Origin: Paludibacteraceae bacterium
Lineage (GTDB): Bacteria; Bacteroidota; Bacteroidia; Bacteroidales; Paludibacteraceae
NCBI GenBank assembly: GCA_028694215.1
Contig: JAQUTW010000003.1
Location: forward strand, 1 to 64,000
Length of the DNA stretch: 64,000 nucleotides
Direction: 5' to 3'
The notes beneath the pieces were generated by a model. That model was not told the origin of the DNA. It saw nothing but the letters and a program-made list of their open reading frames with translations, and ran no database searches. The translations under genes were made by a program, and so were the position numbers. Every line of letters begins with the position of its first letter. Position 1 is the first letter of the stretch. Shown in pieces: positions 8,768-17,176 of this stretch.

Positions 8768-10935
8768 ATCCTTGAAACACTTTTCACGCCTTTTATTGTT
8801 AAAATAGTTTTTGTCAATTGTTCTAATTGTCCCAAATCCTCCACCATAACCGTTATATTGCCCTCAAACAAGCCGGCATCATTAGAATCTACCGAAATAG
8901 AACGCATCTTTACCTTATCGGTTTTTCCTATTATTGATGTAATATTTGATACAATCCCAATGTCGTCATGTCCGACAACCCGCAAACGAATAGGATATTG
9001 CGAAGCATTTTTACCAGCCCAACGCGCATTCAACATCCGATAGCCAAAACGCGCCATCATCTGTGGTGCATTCGGGCAATTACAACGATGTATTTTTATT
9101 CCTCCATTAATTGAAACAAAACCAAATATATCATCACCATAAATAGGGTTACAACATTTTGCCAACGTGTACTGTATATTTTTCAATCCCTGATCTATGA
9201 CCAAAACATCCTCTTGTGAAGTAATTTTTTCCAGATCCGTTTCCGTAGAAAAATTTTCCGCCGAACGCAATGAAGTTTCTACAATCTCCTTTTTATCTTG
9301 CTGCAAACAATCACGAATAGCAGACATACTTACTTTTTCGCTGTTTACCGCCTGATAAAAATCGGATATGGTCTTATAATTTAGTTTTCGTGCCAATTGC
9401 GTAACCATTGATTCATCGCAATCCACCTTCCAATTTTTCAAACGCCTCTGTAACAACTCTTTACCTGATTCAGCATCTTTAAACTGAATTTCTTTAAGTG
9501 CCTGCCGAATTTTTGATTTGGCTTTCGACGAATGGACCCATTGCAACCAATCTGTTTTAGGCTTCTGACTTGGCAATGTAGAAACAGAAATTTGATCACC
9601 ATTCTGCAATTCATAACGTATCGGCACATGCTTACCATTAACTAATGCACCAACACAATGTGATCCTATATTGGAATGGATGGAAAAAGCAAAATCAAGA
9701 ATAGTAGAACCTTTCGCAAATTTCTTCACTTCGCCTTTGGGGGTAAACACAAACACCTCTTCATCATATACATTGACTCGAAATTCATCTAAAATTTCCA
9801 CGGCATCTAAATCCGGATTGGCTAATAATTCGCGTATATGCGCCAACCAATTATCAGCCGAACCTTCTGATGTTCCGCCTTTGTACTTCCAATGGGCTGC
9901 CATGCCTTTTTCGGCTATTTCGTCCATACGACGAGTTCTAATTTGCACTTCAACCCACTTGGCTTCCGGTCCCAACACTGTAATATGCAACGATTCATAA
10001 CCATTCGATTTTGGCATCGACAGCCAATCTCGCAAACGATTTGGATTGGGTGAATACATATCGGTAACCACAGAATAAACTTGCCAACATGCCGCTTTTT
10101 CTTGTTCGGTTGGAACATCTAAAATAATACGGATAGCAAACAAATCATATATTTTTTCAAAAGGCACCTGTTTTTTGCGAATCTTGTTCCAAATGGAAAA
10201 AATTGATTTCGTACGACCTTTAATTTCAAACTTCAAACCTGTTTTTTGCAATTCCTTTTCAACTGGAGTGATAAACTCGGTAATATATTTATCACGTACA
10301 GCCTTTGTTGCATTCAGTTTGTGTGCAATATCCTTGTAAATTTCATTAGAAGTAAACTTTAACGACAAATCTTCCAACTCGGTTTTTATTTGATACAAAC
10401 CCAAGCGATGAGCCAATGGAGCATAAAGATATGAAGTTTCCCGCGCGATGGTTTGCTGGTCTTCTTTGGGATAGCGATTCAAAACATACATCGTATCCAA
10501 GCGTTCCACCAACACAATCATTATTACCCGAATATCTTCGGCAAAAGACATCAGTAATTTACGAAAATTTTCATTATCAAAAACCAGCTTTTTGTCATAA
10601 AGTTGATGGACTTTTATCAATCCTGAGATAACTATTGCCGATGATTTGCCAAAACGTTTTTCAACTTCTTCTATCGACAATAAGCCATACTGTACCGTTT
10701 CGTAAAGCAAAACACTTAACACGGCTGTATGCCCAAGTCCAAGGCGTTCAATACCTAAAATAGCGACACGTAATAATTTTTCGATATGTGCCAACGAAAA
10801 ATTTTTAGCTTGTGCCGTTTCGTTTATCAAATGTTGGATTTCTTTTCGTTCATCAAGCGCAAAAAATGGTGCTGCATTATACAACAACTCACGATACAGT
10901 TGCTTAAAAGTTTTATCTGCTATCTCATTTTTCAC
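8764..10935 (-). CDS. relA: RelA/SpoT-family (p)ppGpp synthetase with degenerate hydrolase domain
   Basis: The 723-aa protein has full RSH architecture: a pseudo-HD domain (about 25-200), synthetase (about 230-370, with YESLHITVLGPE and EVQIRTRRMDEIAEKGMAAHW), TGS (about 385-445), a helical region and a C-terminal ACT domain (about 645-723). The hydrolase signature LLHDVVEDT is here LLYETVQYG (76-84), so the metal-binding His-Asp pair is lost, and DRLHNM is ERLDTM. Synthetase residues look intact, so I infer a RelA-like, synthesis-only enzyme with the hydrolase encoded elsewhere. The start is GTG at 10935; an in-frame stop lies two codons upstream. It is translationally coupled to cinA. Confidence 0.92.
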   Translation of the reverse strand: MKNEIADKTFKQLYRELLYNAAPFFALDERKEIQHLINETAQAKNFSLAHIEKLLRVAILGIERLGLGHTAVLSVLLYETVQYGLLSIEEVEKRFGKSSAIVISGLIKVHQLYDKKLVFDNENFRKLLMSFAEDIRVIMIVLVERLDTMYVLNRYPKEDQQTIARETSYLYAPLAHRLGLYQIKTELEDLSLKFTSNEIYKDIAHKLNATKAVRDKYITEFITPVEKELQKTGLKFEIKGRTKSIFSIWNKIRKKQVPFEKIYDLFAIRIILDVPTEQEKAACWQVYSVVTDMYSPNPNRLRDWLSMPKSNGYESLHITVLGPEAKWVEVQIRTRRMDEIAEKGMAAHWKYKGGTSEGSADNWLAHIRELLANPDLDAVEILDEFRVNVYDEEVFVFTPKGEVKKFAKGSTILDFAFSIHSNIGSHCVGALVNGKHVPIRYELQNGDQISVSTLPSQKPKTDWLQWVHSSKAKSKIRQALKEIQFKDAESGKELLQRRLKNWKVDCDESMVTQLARKLNYKTISDFYQAVNSEKVSMSAIRDCLQQDKKEIVETSLRSAENFSTETDLEKITSQEDVLVIDQGLKNIQYTLAKCCNPIYGDDIFGFVSINGGIKIHRCNCPNAPQMMARFGYRMLNARWAGKNASQYPIRLRVVGHDDIGIVSNITSIIGKTDKVKMRSISVDSNDAGLFEGNITVMVEDLGQLEQLTKTILTIKGVKSVSRI

Positions 10936-10943
10936 GTCTCAAT

Positions 10944-10949
10944 CCTCCT
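10944..10949 (-). promoter_or_regulatory. Canonical Shine-Dalgarno (AGGAGG) for the relA-like gene
   Basis: On the minus strand AAAGGAGGATTGAGAC directly precedes the GTG start, with 8 bases between AGGAGG and GTG. Other genes in this window lack such a site. It fixes the GTG as the start and suggests deliberately strong initiation at a weak start codon. Confidence 0.8.
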
Positions 10950-10956
10950 TTTCCCA

Positions 10957-13206
10957 TCAATCGACTTCACCTTTCAGTTTAATTTCCAACAATTTATCAC
11001 CATTAACAGTTAACGTTAAAATAGCAGAATGCTCATCTACACTCTGTGGTAAATAAGTTACCGTAACTTGTGCACCCAATGTTGAGGCAGCGTCTTCTTT
11101 TAAAATCACGGCATCAGAGATAGTGAAATACGCTGCATTTTCACCGCTAACAGCAAGATTTATATCAGCTGTCAAATCGGAAGCTTTAATAGCAATTGTT
11201 TTCTTTTTTGCCACATTCAACACACAATCTCCAAAATCCAGAGTACTATTTTTTAACGACCGCGTTGCCAACAAATCGCCCACCATTACCGTTCCTGTTA
11301 TATCCAAATAAATATCTTCAGCTCTTGTTGATGCTATACCTATATTATCAACGTGTGAACCTTCGGTTGTCGGCACATAGCGAATGTCAACAGAAACAGG
11401 CTCTAATATTCCTTCTACAGGATACAAAACAATTGCATTACTCCATTCATCAGATGATGATTGCTTTATATCAAAATTACTGTCATCTAATAATAAAACA
11501 TCTACGCTGTCCAATAAATTTGATCCACTGATAGAAACCGTTTGAATTGCAGACGATTGACCTATTTTTGCAGCAAACGGCAGCAACGTTCCCACACTAT
11601 TCAATGTAGGAGGAGCACCTCCCATAAATTTAAAAGTAATAGTATTATTTGATAATTTTATATCTGTTATCGGCTTTTTTTGTGCCACACCGTTCCAACT
11701 CTTCATACTCGGATTTGTGGTGTCGGTAAATTCCGTTACGCCTCCGGAACCGGGGAATGGCGTATAAACCGAATTCTTTGTCAAACTGGTTGTCGGATAA
11801 GCCTTTATAAGCTCCACACATTGATGTGTAGAATCGGCATTTATTGTATTATCGTTCCAACGCATAACAGTAGAAGAACTTTTATCGACATGATAAACCA
11901 ACATGCCCGGATTTTTCAAATAAGTATCCCAACCCGTTCTTTGGCGGTTTTCAAGAATATAATATTCACCTGAGGTTTCTGTATTGATACGGTACGACTG
12001 CACTACTTCCAAATTGGAATTACCGTCCAACGGAGGCAATGCAACTATTGCAGGATTATTCAGTACCACAGGAGCTTCCCATTCTAACAGATAACGCTCT
12101 ACGCTGCTAAATTGAGGTGGTGTTTTAGACGAATTATTATAACAGCCTTGTGCCATCACACTCCATGTTGAAAGATGATATGCCAAACCTTCTGTATAAT
12201 AATTGGTATCGTACAAATCGGGCAAACCAACCACATGACCAAATTCATGAATAAAAGTTCCCATTCCATCTATATTGCCGGAAGAATTAAGTTCTGCATT
12301 ACAAGCATACGTATAAACCGATTTACCATTTCCTACATTCAATGACGTTTTTAATGCCCACGAATGTGGCCAAATAGTCGTCGCAGCACCTCCGGCAGCT
12401 TCACCTTTCCCTGCAAAAATTACATACACATTGTCCACATAACCATCACCGTCTGTATCGAACGGAGAAAAATCAACACCTGCATCTACAGCAGCCAAAC
12501 ATACTTCCGCCACAAACTCTCGCGGTCGAATGTCCGTTCCTGCAGCACCAGTATTAGCTCCATAATAGGCAACTTCGTTGACAACAGTATAAGGACCGGC
12601 TACCTCAAAATTCAAATTCAGTTTACCACGCGAACTTTGATAATAAAAATCATGTACAGACCCTGCGCTTCCATCATCACTGTACCCCTCTTTATTCAAC
12701 TTATCCAAAAAAGTTTGGCGAATGGTTCCCTCCGACGAGAATTTTGAATCAGGATATTGTGCCAACAAAACCAATGCTTTGCGTGTTCCTGTATTACGAA
12801 ACGCTTTTGCGTGATTCTCTTCCGATTTTATCTGAAAGGCTGGTTTGGTAACCATTTTGCGCTCTATTCCTGTTTTGGATGGACGTAATGTTTGGTCTAT
12901 TTTACTCAACATTTGCATAGTAGAAGCAGAACGTTTCTTCACATCACAAGCTTTTTCAGAAGTCAAATACAAGTGATTTGCCCCATCTTTATCTACAAAA
13001 TAATAGAAACCATCTTCTGCATAATCAATAAGATAACCATCTTCCGTTGTTGCATAATGATATGACTCATCACCATATTGCCGTATGGTTAATTCGGTTC
13101 CATTTGGCATTTTTATGACCATTGCGTCAGGGTTTGCCGGTACGGAATACAAGAAACTTACTGATATGCTCAACAAGATTAAAACACAAAATAGTTTATT
13201 CAACAT
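10957..13206 (-). CDS. Secreted M6-family zinc metalloprotease
   Basis: Counted from the most upstream possible start (13233) the protein is 758 aa. The ATG at 13206 gives a cleaner signal peptide (MLNKLFCVLILLSISVSF) and lies just past the upstream gene's stop, so I use it. A propeptide-like region (about residues 35-100) is followed by the M6 catalytic domain with zinc motif HEFGHVVGLPD (329-339 in 758-aa numbering) and the downstream YDTNYY. Two beta-sandwich, choice-of-anchor-like repeats (from about 540) complete the protein. Unlike the S8 protease, it has no T9SS sorting tail; it ends IKLKGEVD, 21 bases before relA. It probably acts outside the inner membrane; the substrate is unknown. 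Confidence 0.9.
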   Translation of the reverse strand: MLNKLFCVLILLSISVSFLYSVPANPDAMVIKMPNGTELTIRQYGDESYHYATTEDGYLIDYAEDGFYYFVDKDGANHLYLTSEKACDVKKRSASTMQMLSKIDQTLRPSKTGIERKMVTKPAFQIKSEENHAKAFRNTGTRKALVLLAQYPDSKFSSEGTIRQTFLDKLNKEGYSDDGSAGSVHDFYYQSSRGKLNLNFEVAGPYTVVNEVAYYGANTGAAGTDIRPREFVAEVCLAAVDAGVDFSPFDTDGDGYVDNVYVIFAGKGEAAGGAATTIWPHSWALKTSLNVGNGKSVYTYACNAELNSSGNIDGMGTFIHEFGHVVGLPDLYDTNYYTEGLAYHLSTWSVMAQGCYNNSSKTPPQFSSVERYLLEWEAPVVLNNPAIVALPPLDGNSNLEVVQSYRINTETSGEYYILENRQRTGWDTYLKNPGMLVYHVDKSSSTVMRWNDNTINADSTHQCVELIKAYPTTSLTKNSVYTPFPGSGGVTEFTDTTNPSMKSWNGVAQKKPITDIKLSNNTITFKFMGGAPPTLNSVGTLLPFAAKIGQSSAIQTVSISGSNLLDSVDVLLLDDSNFDIKQSSSDEWSNAIVLYPVEGILEPVSVDIRYVPTTEGSHVDNIGIASTRAEDIYLDITGTVMVGDLLATRSLKNSTLDFGDCVLNVAKKKTIAIKASDLTADINLAVSGENAAYFTISDAVILKEDAASTLGAQVTVTYLPQSVDEHSAILTLTVNGDKLLEIKLKGEVD

Positions 13207-13216
13207 AATAAACAAA

Positions 13217-13600
13217 TCACTTCTCATAATCATTTCTGATAGTAAATTTTAATTTGGCATTATTGTTTTGACGTTCCAAGAAACGTTCTTCACGTTTTGT
13301 CCTATCTTCTTCATTTTTAGCTTTGTGCTTGCTCGGAAGAATTTCCCCTGAACAGTTTTCATGTGCGTAACAATAAAATCCTCTTTCATCTGCCAGAATC
13401 AGATAACCATCTGCCGTCATTCGCCAACTGTTATGTTCATCACCACATAAATAGATGCGCAATTTGTAACCATCAGGTTGCTCTATTTCCAACAAACCGG
13501 ATACCGCAGGCACACGATTAGGCAATTGTGCCATTACATACCCACCAATCGTTATCAGCAATCCGAATACGCAAGTCAATACTATTTTTTTACGCCACAT
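13217..13600 (-). CDS. Stand-alone M6-protease propeptide-like secreted protein
   Basis: The 127-aa protein has a signal segment (residues 5-24, cleavage near VMAQ), then LLEIEQPDGYKLRIYLCGDE and WRMTADGYLILADERGFYCYA, and a basic, charged tail. This stretch closely parallels the N-terminal propeptide of the next gene (MVIKMPNGTELTIRQYGDE, TTEDGYLIDYAEDGFYYF). No protease domain follows; the ORF stops cleanly. It could be the remnant of a duplicated protease or a free inhibitor or chaperone for M6 enzymes. It ends 10 bases before the likely start of the protease gene, so they are co-transcribed. Confidence 0.75.
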   Translation of the reverse strand: MWRKKIVLTCVFGLLITIGGYVMAQLPNRVPAVSGLLEIEQPDGYKLRIYLCGDEHNSWRMTADGYLILADERGFYCYAHENCSGEILPSKHKAKNEEDRTKREERFLERQNNNAKLKFTIRNDYEK

Positions 13601-13625
13601 ACTAAGTTTTTTTTAATTTATCAAA

Positions 13626-14939
13626 TCATTCTTCTCGCAAATCAGGAGGCAACTCTTTAGTTGTTTTCGCCCCCAACTGTCTGATTTTTTCAGCAGTACG
13701 AAATACATTGCCGCTCCCGTCTTTCATTTTTTTCATCACTTCATCATACGCATTGCCGGCTCGATTTATATTATCTTTAACTTTCAAGAAATCAATCATT
13801 AAACCGACCATCTTATCATATAAAGTCCCGCTTAATCGGGCTATTTCCTGTGCATTACGTGTTTGATTTTCCTGTTTCCAAATACTTGAAATGGTACGCA
13901 AGGTTGCCAACAAGGTTGTCGGACTGACAATTACAATTTTTTTATTCCAAGCATACGAAAACAAATCCTGCTCTGCTTTTACGGCAACAGAAAAAGAAGA
14001 CTCTATAGGCAAAAACAACAGTACAAAATCCGGAGCATTTAAACCCATTGCCAATTGATAATTTTTTTCACTTAACAGTTTCACATGACTTTTTATGGAA
14101 TTGATATGTGCTTTCAAATTTATATCATAGTCATGTTCATTTTGTGCATTTACCATACGTTCATACGCTACCAGCGAAACTTTTGAATCAATTATAATAT
14201 GCTTATTATCAGGCAAATGCACTATAACATCAGGACGTTGCGTTTCCTTTTCGTTGCCCTCTACCACTTCTTCTCGTTCATATTCACAACCTTTCGTCAA
14301 TCCCGAAGTTTCCAACACACGTTCCAAAATAATCTCTCCCCAATTTCCCTGTTTTTTTACATCACCTTTCAAGGCCTTTGTCAAATTATTGGCTTCTTCA
14401 CTCACACGTGTATTCAACTCAGTCAGTTTTTTAACTTCTTCTTTTAAACTGATTTTATCACGCAGTTCTTTATCATAAGCCTCATTCACTTGCTTTTCAA
14501 ACGCCGAAATTTTGTCTTTCAACGGAGTTAACACATCACTCAGATGTTTCTCGTTGGAAACCGAGAATTCTTCAGTACGTGCTTTCATAATTCGGTTGGC
14601 AATATTTTCAAATTCCGTTGTCAAACGTTTTTGCATATCTTCAAGTTCATGTTTCTCTTTTTCCAAAGTTTCCTGCAAATGGCTGTTACGTTCAACTAAT
14701 GAGGCATTGTCGGCCACTTGTCGGGTTAATTGACTATTAAGACTTTCCTTTTCCTCTACACAACGTGTAAGTTCTTCACGCTTTTCGCGCAGTTGTTCTT
14801 GCAATAATGTTACAGAAGTTTTTGACTCATTCAAATGCGCAGCAGTCCGTTCCATACGAATCTTCATCAAAACAAAGACCCCCGTTCCGACCAACAATGC
14901 CGTTAAAACTATTCCTAATATAAACACCATACTATCCAT
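13626..14939 (-). CDS. rmuC: DNA recombination protein RmuC
   Basis: RmuC family proteins are thought to limit inversions and rearrangements at repeats. The architecture is typical: an N-terminal membrane helix (VFILGIVLTALLVGTGVFVLM), a long coiled coil (about residues 25-190), then a PD-(D/E)XK nuclease-like core with QGNWGEIILERVLE, RPDVIVHLPDNKHIIIDSKVSL and VLLFLPIESSF. I start at 14939 (MDSMVFILGI, 437 aa) because the longer ORF would overlap the upstream gene. It sits 4 bases downstream of the ribbon-helix-helix-like gene and is presumably in the same operon. Confidence 0.93.
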   Translation of the reverse strand: MDSMVFILGIVLTALLVGTGVFVLMKIRMERTAAHLNESKTSVTLLQEQLREKREELTRCVEEKESLNSQLTRQVADNASLVERNSHLQETLEKEKHELEDMQKRLTTEFENIANRIMKARTEEFSVSNEKHLSDVLTPLKDKISAFEKQVNEAYDKELRDKISLKEEVKKLTELNTRVSEEANNLTKALKGDVKKQGNWGEIILERVLETSGLTKGCEYEREEVVEGNEKETQRPDVIVHLPDNKHIIIDSKVSLVAYERMVNAQNEHDYDINLKAHINSIKSHVKLLSEKNYQLAMGLNAPDFVLLFLPIESSFSVAVKAEQDLFSYAWNKKIVIVSPTTLLATLRTISSIWKQENQTRNAQEIARLSGTLYDKMVGLMIDFLKVKDNINRAGNAYDEVMKKMKDGSGNVFRTAEKIRQLGAKTTKELPPDLREE

Positions 14940-14943
14940 AAAT

Positions 14944-15132
14944 TTAATCAAATAAAGTAGGTCTGTCTTCATCCAATTGCTTCAAAACCGCTCTTACGAC
15001 AGCTTCACGCATAAACTTAGAAACATTTTTAACTTTATACTTCACTACGTAATGATCAATAATTCTTTTTTCTTCATCATTCAGCAACAAAGCGACCCTG
15101 TGTGTTCGTTTTAACGATTTATCGCTACTCAT
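14944..15132 (-). CDS. Small ribbon-helix-helix-like DNA-binding protein
   Basis: The 62-aa protein is basic at its N terminus (MSSDKSLKRTHRVALLL), followed by a helix-turn-helix-sized region (NDEEKRIIDHYVVKYKVKN, then VSKFMREAVVRAVLKQL). This layout resembles ribbon-helix-helix or MobC-like proteins: a short beta strand, then two helices with the VSKFMREAV type of motif. It is the promoter-proximal gene before rmuC. It may autoregulate, but nothing in the sequence proves that. Confidence 0.65.
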   Translation of the reverse strand: MSSDKSLKRTHRVALLLNDEEKRIIDHYVVKYKVKNVSKFMREAVVRAVLKQLDEDRPTLFD

Positions 15133-15170
15133 TATACTTCAACTTAAAATAAACTTTAAAAATTAATTGA

Positions 15171-15178
15171 CAAATGTA
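15171..15178 (-). promoter_or_regulatory. -7 promoter box TACATTTG for the RHH-rmuC pair
   Basis: The minus strand reads TACATTTG 38 bases before the ATG at 15132. It is back-to-back with the yraN promoter, 23 bases away, so the two divergent promoters overlap. Confidence 0.6.
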
Positions 15179-15201
15179 CGAAAAAATTTCCAACAAAAAT
15201 G

Positions 15202-15209
15202 TACTTTTG
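15202..15209 (+). promoter_or_regulatory. -7 promoter box TACTTTTG for yraN
   Basis: TACTTTTG matches TAnnTTTG and ends 17 bases before the yraN ATG, giving a very short leader. Confidence 0.65.
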
Positions 15210-15226
15210 TTGTAAAACAATAAAGC

Positions 15227-15592
15227 ATGGCTACACACAACGATTTTGGTAAAGAAGGTGAAATAGAAGCACAACGTTTTCTACGGCAAAAAGGTTATAA
15301 ACTACTTGCATGTAATTGGTTTTCAGGAAAAAACGAAATAGATATTATTGCCGAGACCAACGATTTTTTAGTTATAGTAGAAGTAAAATCACGCTCTACA
15401 GATACTTTTGAGCACCCGAAAGATGCTATTACGACAGCTAAAATTAGACGAATTGTAGAAGCTACACATGACTATATTTTGCAAAACAATATTCAAAAAG
15501 ATGTACGCTTCGATGTTATCAGTATAATTCCACACAACGGCATATTTACCATTGAGCACATAGAAGACGCATTCTTACCGCCTGTAAATTAA
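15227..15592 (+). CDS. yraN: UPF0102 / YraN-family nuclease-like protein
   Basis: The 121-aa protein has the YraN fold motifs: GKEGEIEAQRFLRQKGYKLL, NEIDIIAETNDFLVIVEVKSRS (restriction-endonuclease-like E...D...EVK core) and a C-terminal strand-rich part. It belongs to the Holliday-junction-resolvase-like group. A direct activity has not been firmly established for the family, so the role in recombination or DNA processing is inferred from fold. It is monocistronic and divergent from the RHH-rmuC operon, with a tight -7 promoter. Confidence 0.88.
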   Translation: MATHNDFGKEGEIEAQRFLRQKGYKLLACNWFSGKNEIDIIAETNDFLVIVEVKSRSTDTFEHPKDAITTAKIRRIVEATHDYILQNNIQKDVRFDVISIIPHNGIFTIEHIEDAFLPPVN

Positions 15593-15664
15593 GTATATAC
15601 AAAAACAAAATTGGTAAATAATTTTTTTTTCAAAAAAAGTCTTGTCATATTCAATAAAAACCAC

Positions 15665-15672
15665 TACTTTTG
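15665..15672 (+). promoter_or_regulatory. -7 promoter box TACTTTTG for the tRNA-Asn pair
   Basis: TACTTTTG fits TAnnTTTG and lies 42 bases before the first tRNA-Asn. The second copy has no box of its own in the 42-base spacer, so the two genes are probably one transcript ending at 15951. Confidence 0.65.
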
Positions 15673-15714
15673 CCGAGCAATTTTGAACCAACTAACACAA
15701 TAACGGTTTAAAAT

Positions 15715-15788
15715 TCTTCCTTAGCTCAGTTGGTTAGAGCATCTGACTGTTAATCAGAGGGTCCTTGGTTCAAGTCCAAGAGGGAGAG
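15715..15788 (+). tRNA. tRNA-Asn (GTT), copy 1
   Basis: 74 nt. The acceptor stem TCTTCCT pairs with AGGGAGA, the D arm is GCTC-AGTTGGTTA-GAGC, the anticodon loop CTGTTAA gives GTT, the T-arm is CTTGG-TTCAAGT-CCAAG, and the discriminator is G. CCA is not encoded. Confidence 0.95.
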
Positions 15789-15830
15789 CAAAGTTAATTC
15801 ATAATTTGTATTTTGATTTAAAAAGGAAAT

Positions 15831-15904
15831 TCTTCCTTAGCTCAGTTGGTTAGAGCATCTGACTGTTAATCAGAGGGTCCTTGGTTCAAGTCCAAGAGGG
15901 AGAG
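15831..15904 (+). tRNA. tRNA-Asn (GTT), copy 2
   Basis: Identical to copy 1 over all 74 nt. The identity begins a few bases upstream of the tRNA (aaattcttcc), so this is a recent tandem duplication with a period of 116 bases. It is followed by a strong terminator. Confidence 0.95.
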
Positions 15905-15907
15905 CAA

Positions 15908-15951
15908 AAAGCCGCAACTTAATGTGTTTGAGAAGCGGCTTTATTTTTTTT
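15908..15951 (+). terminator. Terminator after the tRNA-Asn pair
   Basis: AAAGCCGC pairs with GCGGCTTT around a 19-base loop, followed by A and a T run. The next gene starts at 15961, so a start at 15922 for that ORF would lie inside this hairpin. Confidence 0.85.
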
Positions 15952-15960
15952 CTTGTATTT

Positions 15961-16944
15961 ATGAAACGAATATTAGGCATAGGCAATGCTTTAGTCGATA
16001 TATTAATGCTCTTACGTTCCGATAGAGCATTAGACCAATTGTCACTTCCCAAAGGAAGTATGCAATTGATAGACGAAAAAATGCTCAAAAAAATACAAAG
16101 CGAAACTTTATTACTCGACCAACACATTGCCACAGGTGGTTCTGCCGCCAATACAATTATCAGTTTGGCACATTTGGGAGTCAATGTCGGTTTTATTGGC
16201 AAAATAGGCAACGATTCTGTTGGCGAATTTTTTAATGGGGATTTATTTGAAAATGGTGTACTCACCTACCTTGCCTATTCCACACTACCATCCGGAAGAT
16301 GCCACGTATTAATTTCTCCCGATTCGGAACGTACCATGTGTACATATCTTGGAGCTGCAGCCAACTTACAAGCAGAAGATTTAAAAATCAATATGTTTAA
16401 AGATTTCGATATTTTACATATCGAAGGATATTTGGTATCCAATAAAGAATTATTGCTAACCGCTGCACGATTGGCAAAAAAAGCCAAACTAAAAATATCT
16501 ATTGACCTTGCCAGCTACAATGTTGTAGAAGAAAATTTGCCTTTTTTACTTGATTTTGTAGAAAAATACGTTGATATCGTTTTTGCCAACGAAGAAGAAG
16601 CGTTTGCATTTACCAAGTTGAAAAACGATGAGAAAGCCGCCCAAACAATAGCCTCACTTTGCGATATTGCCATTGTAAAAGTAGGTCAACGAGGTTCCTT
16701 CATACACTCAAAAGAAAACAAATACAGAATTCCTTCTGTTGCAGTCAATTGTATTGATACTACAGGAGCCGGAGATCTTTATGCAGCCGGATTTTTATAC
16801 GGACTATCGCATGATTTGCCACTTGACCAATGTGGAAAAATCGGTACTATTTGTGCCGGACATGTCATTCGTTTTGTAGGCGCAAAAATGGACGACAGAA
16901 CGTGGAAAATAATCAACGAAGCAGCCAATACCTTCCAAAAATAG
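15961..16944 (+). CDS. PfkB-family carbohydrate/nucleoside kinase (adenosine kinase-like)
   Basis: The 327-aa protein has the PfkB signatures: N-terminal GNALVDILM, GGSAANTIISLAHLGVNVGFIGKIG (first signature, about residues 55-80) and the anion-hole motif DTTGAGDLYAAGFLYG near the C terminus. These enzymes phosphorylate sugars or nucleosides with ATP. The Bacteroidota proteins of this type are usually called adenosine kinase-like, but the substrate is not proven. I start it at 15961, just past the tRNA terminator. No promoter box is evident upstream, so transcription may read through. Confidence 0.9.
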   Translation: MKRILGIGNALVDILMLLRSDRALDQLSLPKGSMQLIDEKMLKKIQSETLLLDQHIATGGSAANTIISLAHLGVNVGFIGKIGNDSVGEFFNGDLFENGVLTYLAYSTLPSGRCHVLISPDSERTMCTYLGAAANLQAEDLKINMFKDFDILHIEGYLVSNKELLLTAARLAKKAKLKISIDLASYNVVEENLPFLLDFVEKYVDIVFANEEEAFAFTKLKNDEKAAQTIASLCDIAIVKVGQRGSFIHSKENKYRIPSVAVNCIDTTGAGDLYAAGFLYGLSHDLPLDQCGKIGTICAGHVIRFVGAKMDDRTWKIINEAANTFQK

Positions 16945-17098
16945 TTCAATATTTTATTGTTAACAACAAATTGTAATCTATGCGGCGAGCCATAGATGCA
17001 CCAATTATCAGTTTCAAAAACTTACGCAATAATGACCACGTTTTAACAATAACACAGAAAATAAACATATTTTTTGTTGCTTTTTGTAAAAAAATCAC

Positions 17099-17106
17099 TA
17101 TCTTTG
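17099..17106 (+). promoter_or_regulatory. -7 promoter box TATCTTTG for the lipoprotein gene
   Basis: TATCTTTG matches the consensus, and a TTTG (17073-17076) lies 22 bases upstream as a possible -33 element. The 16945-17176 gap holds no other feature that I see. Confidence 0.6.
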
Positions 17107-17176
17107 TCGAAGTAAAAAATAACTTTCTTTTAGTAATTGAGCTCTGCTTAATCACGAAAGCAATCCCATAATACTA

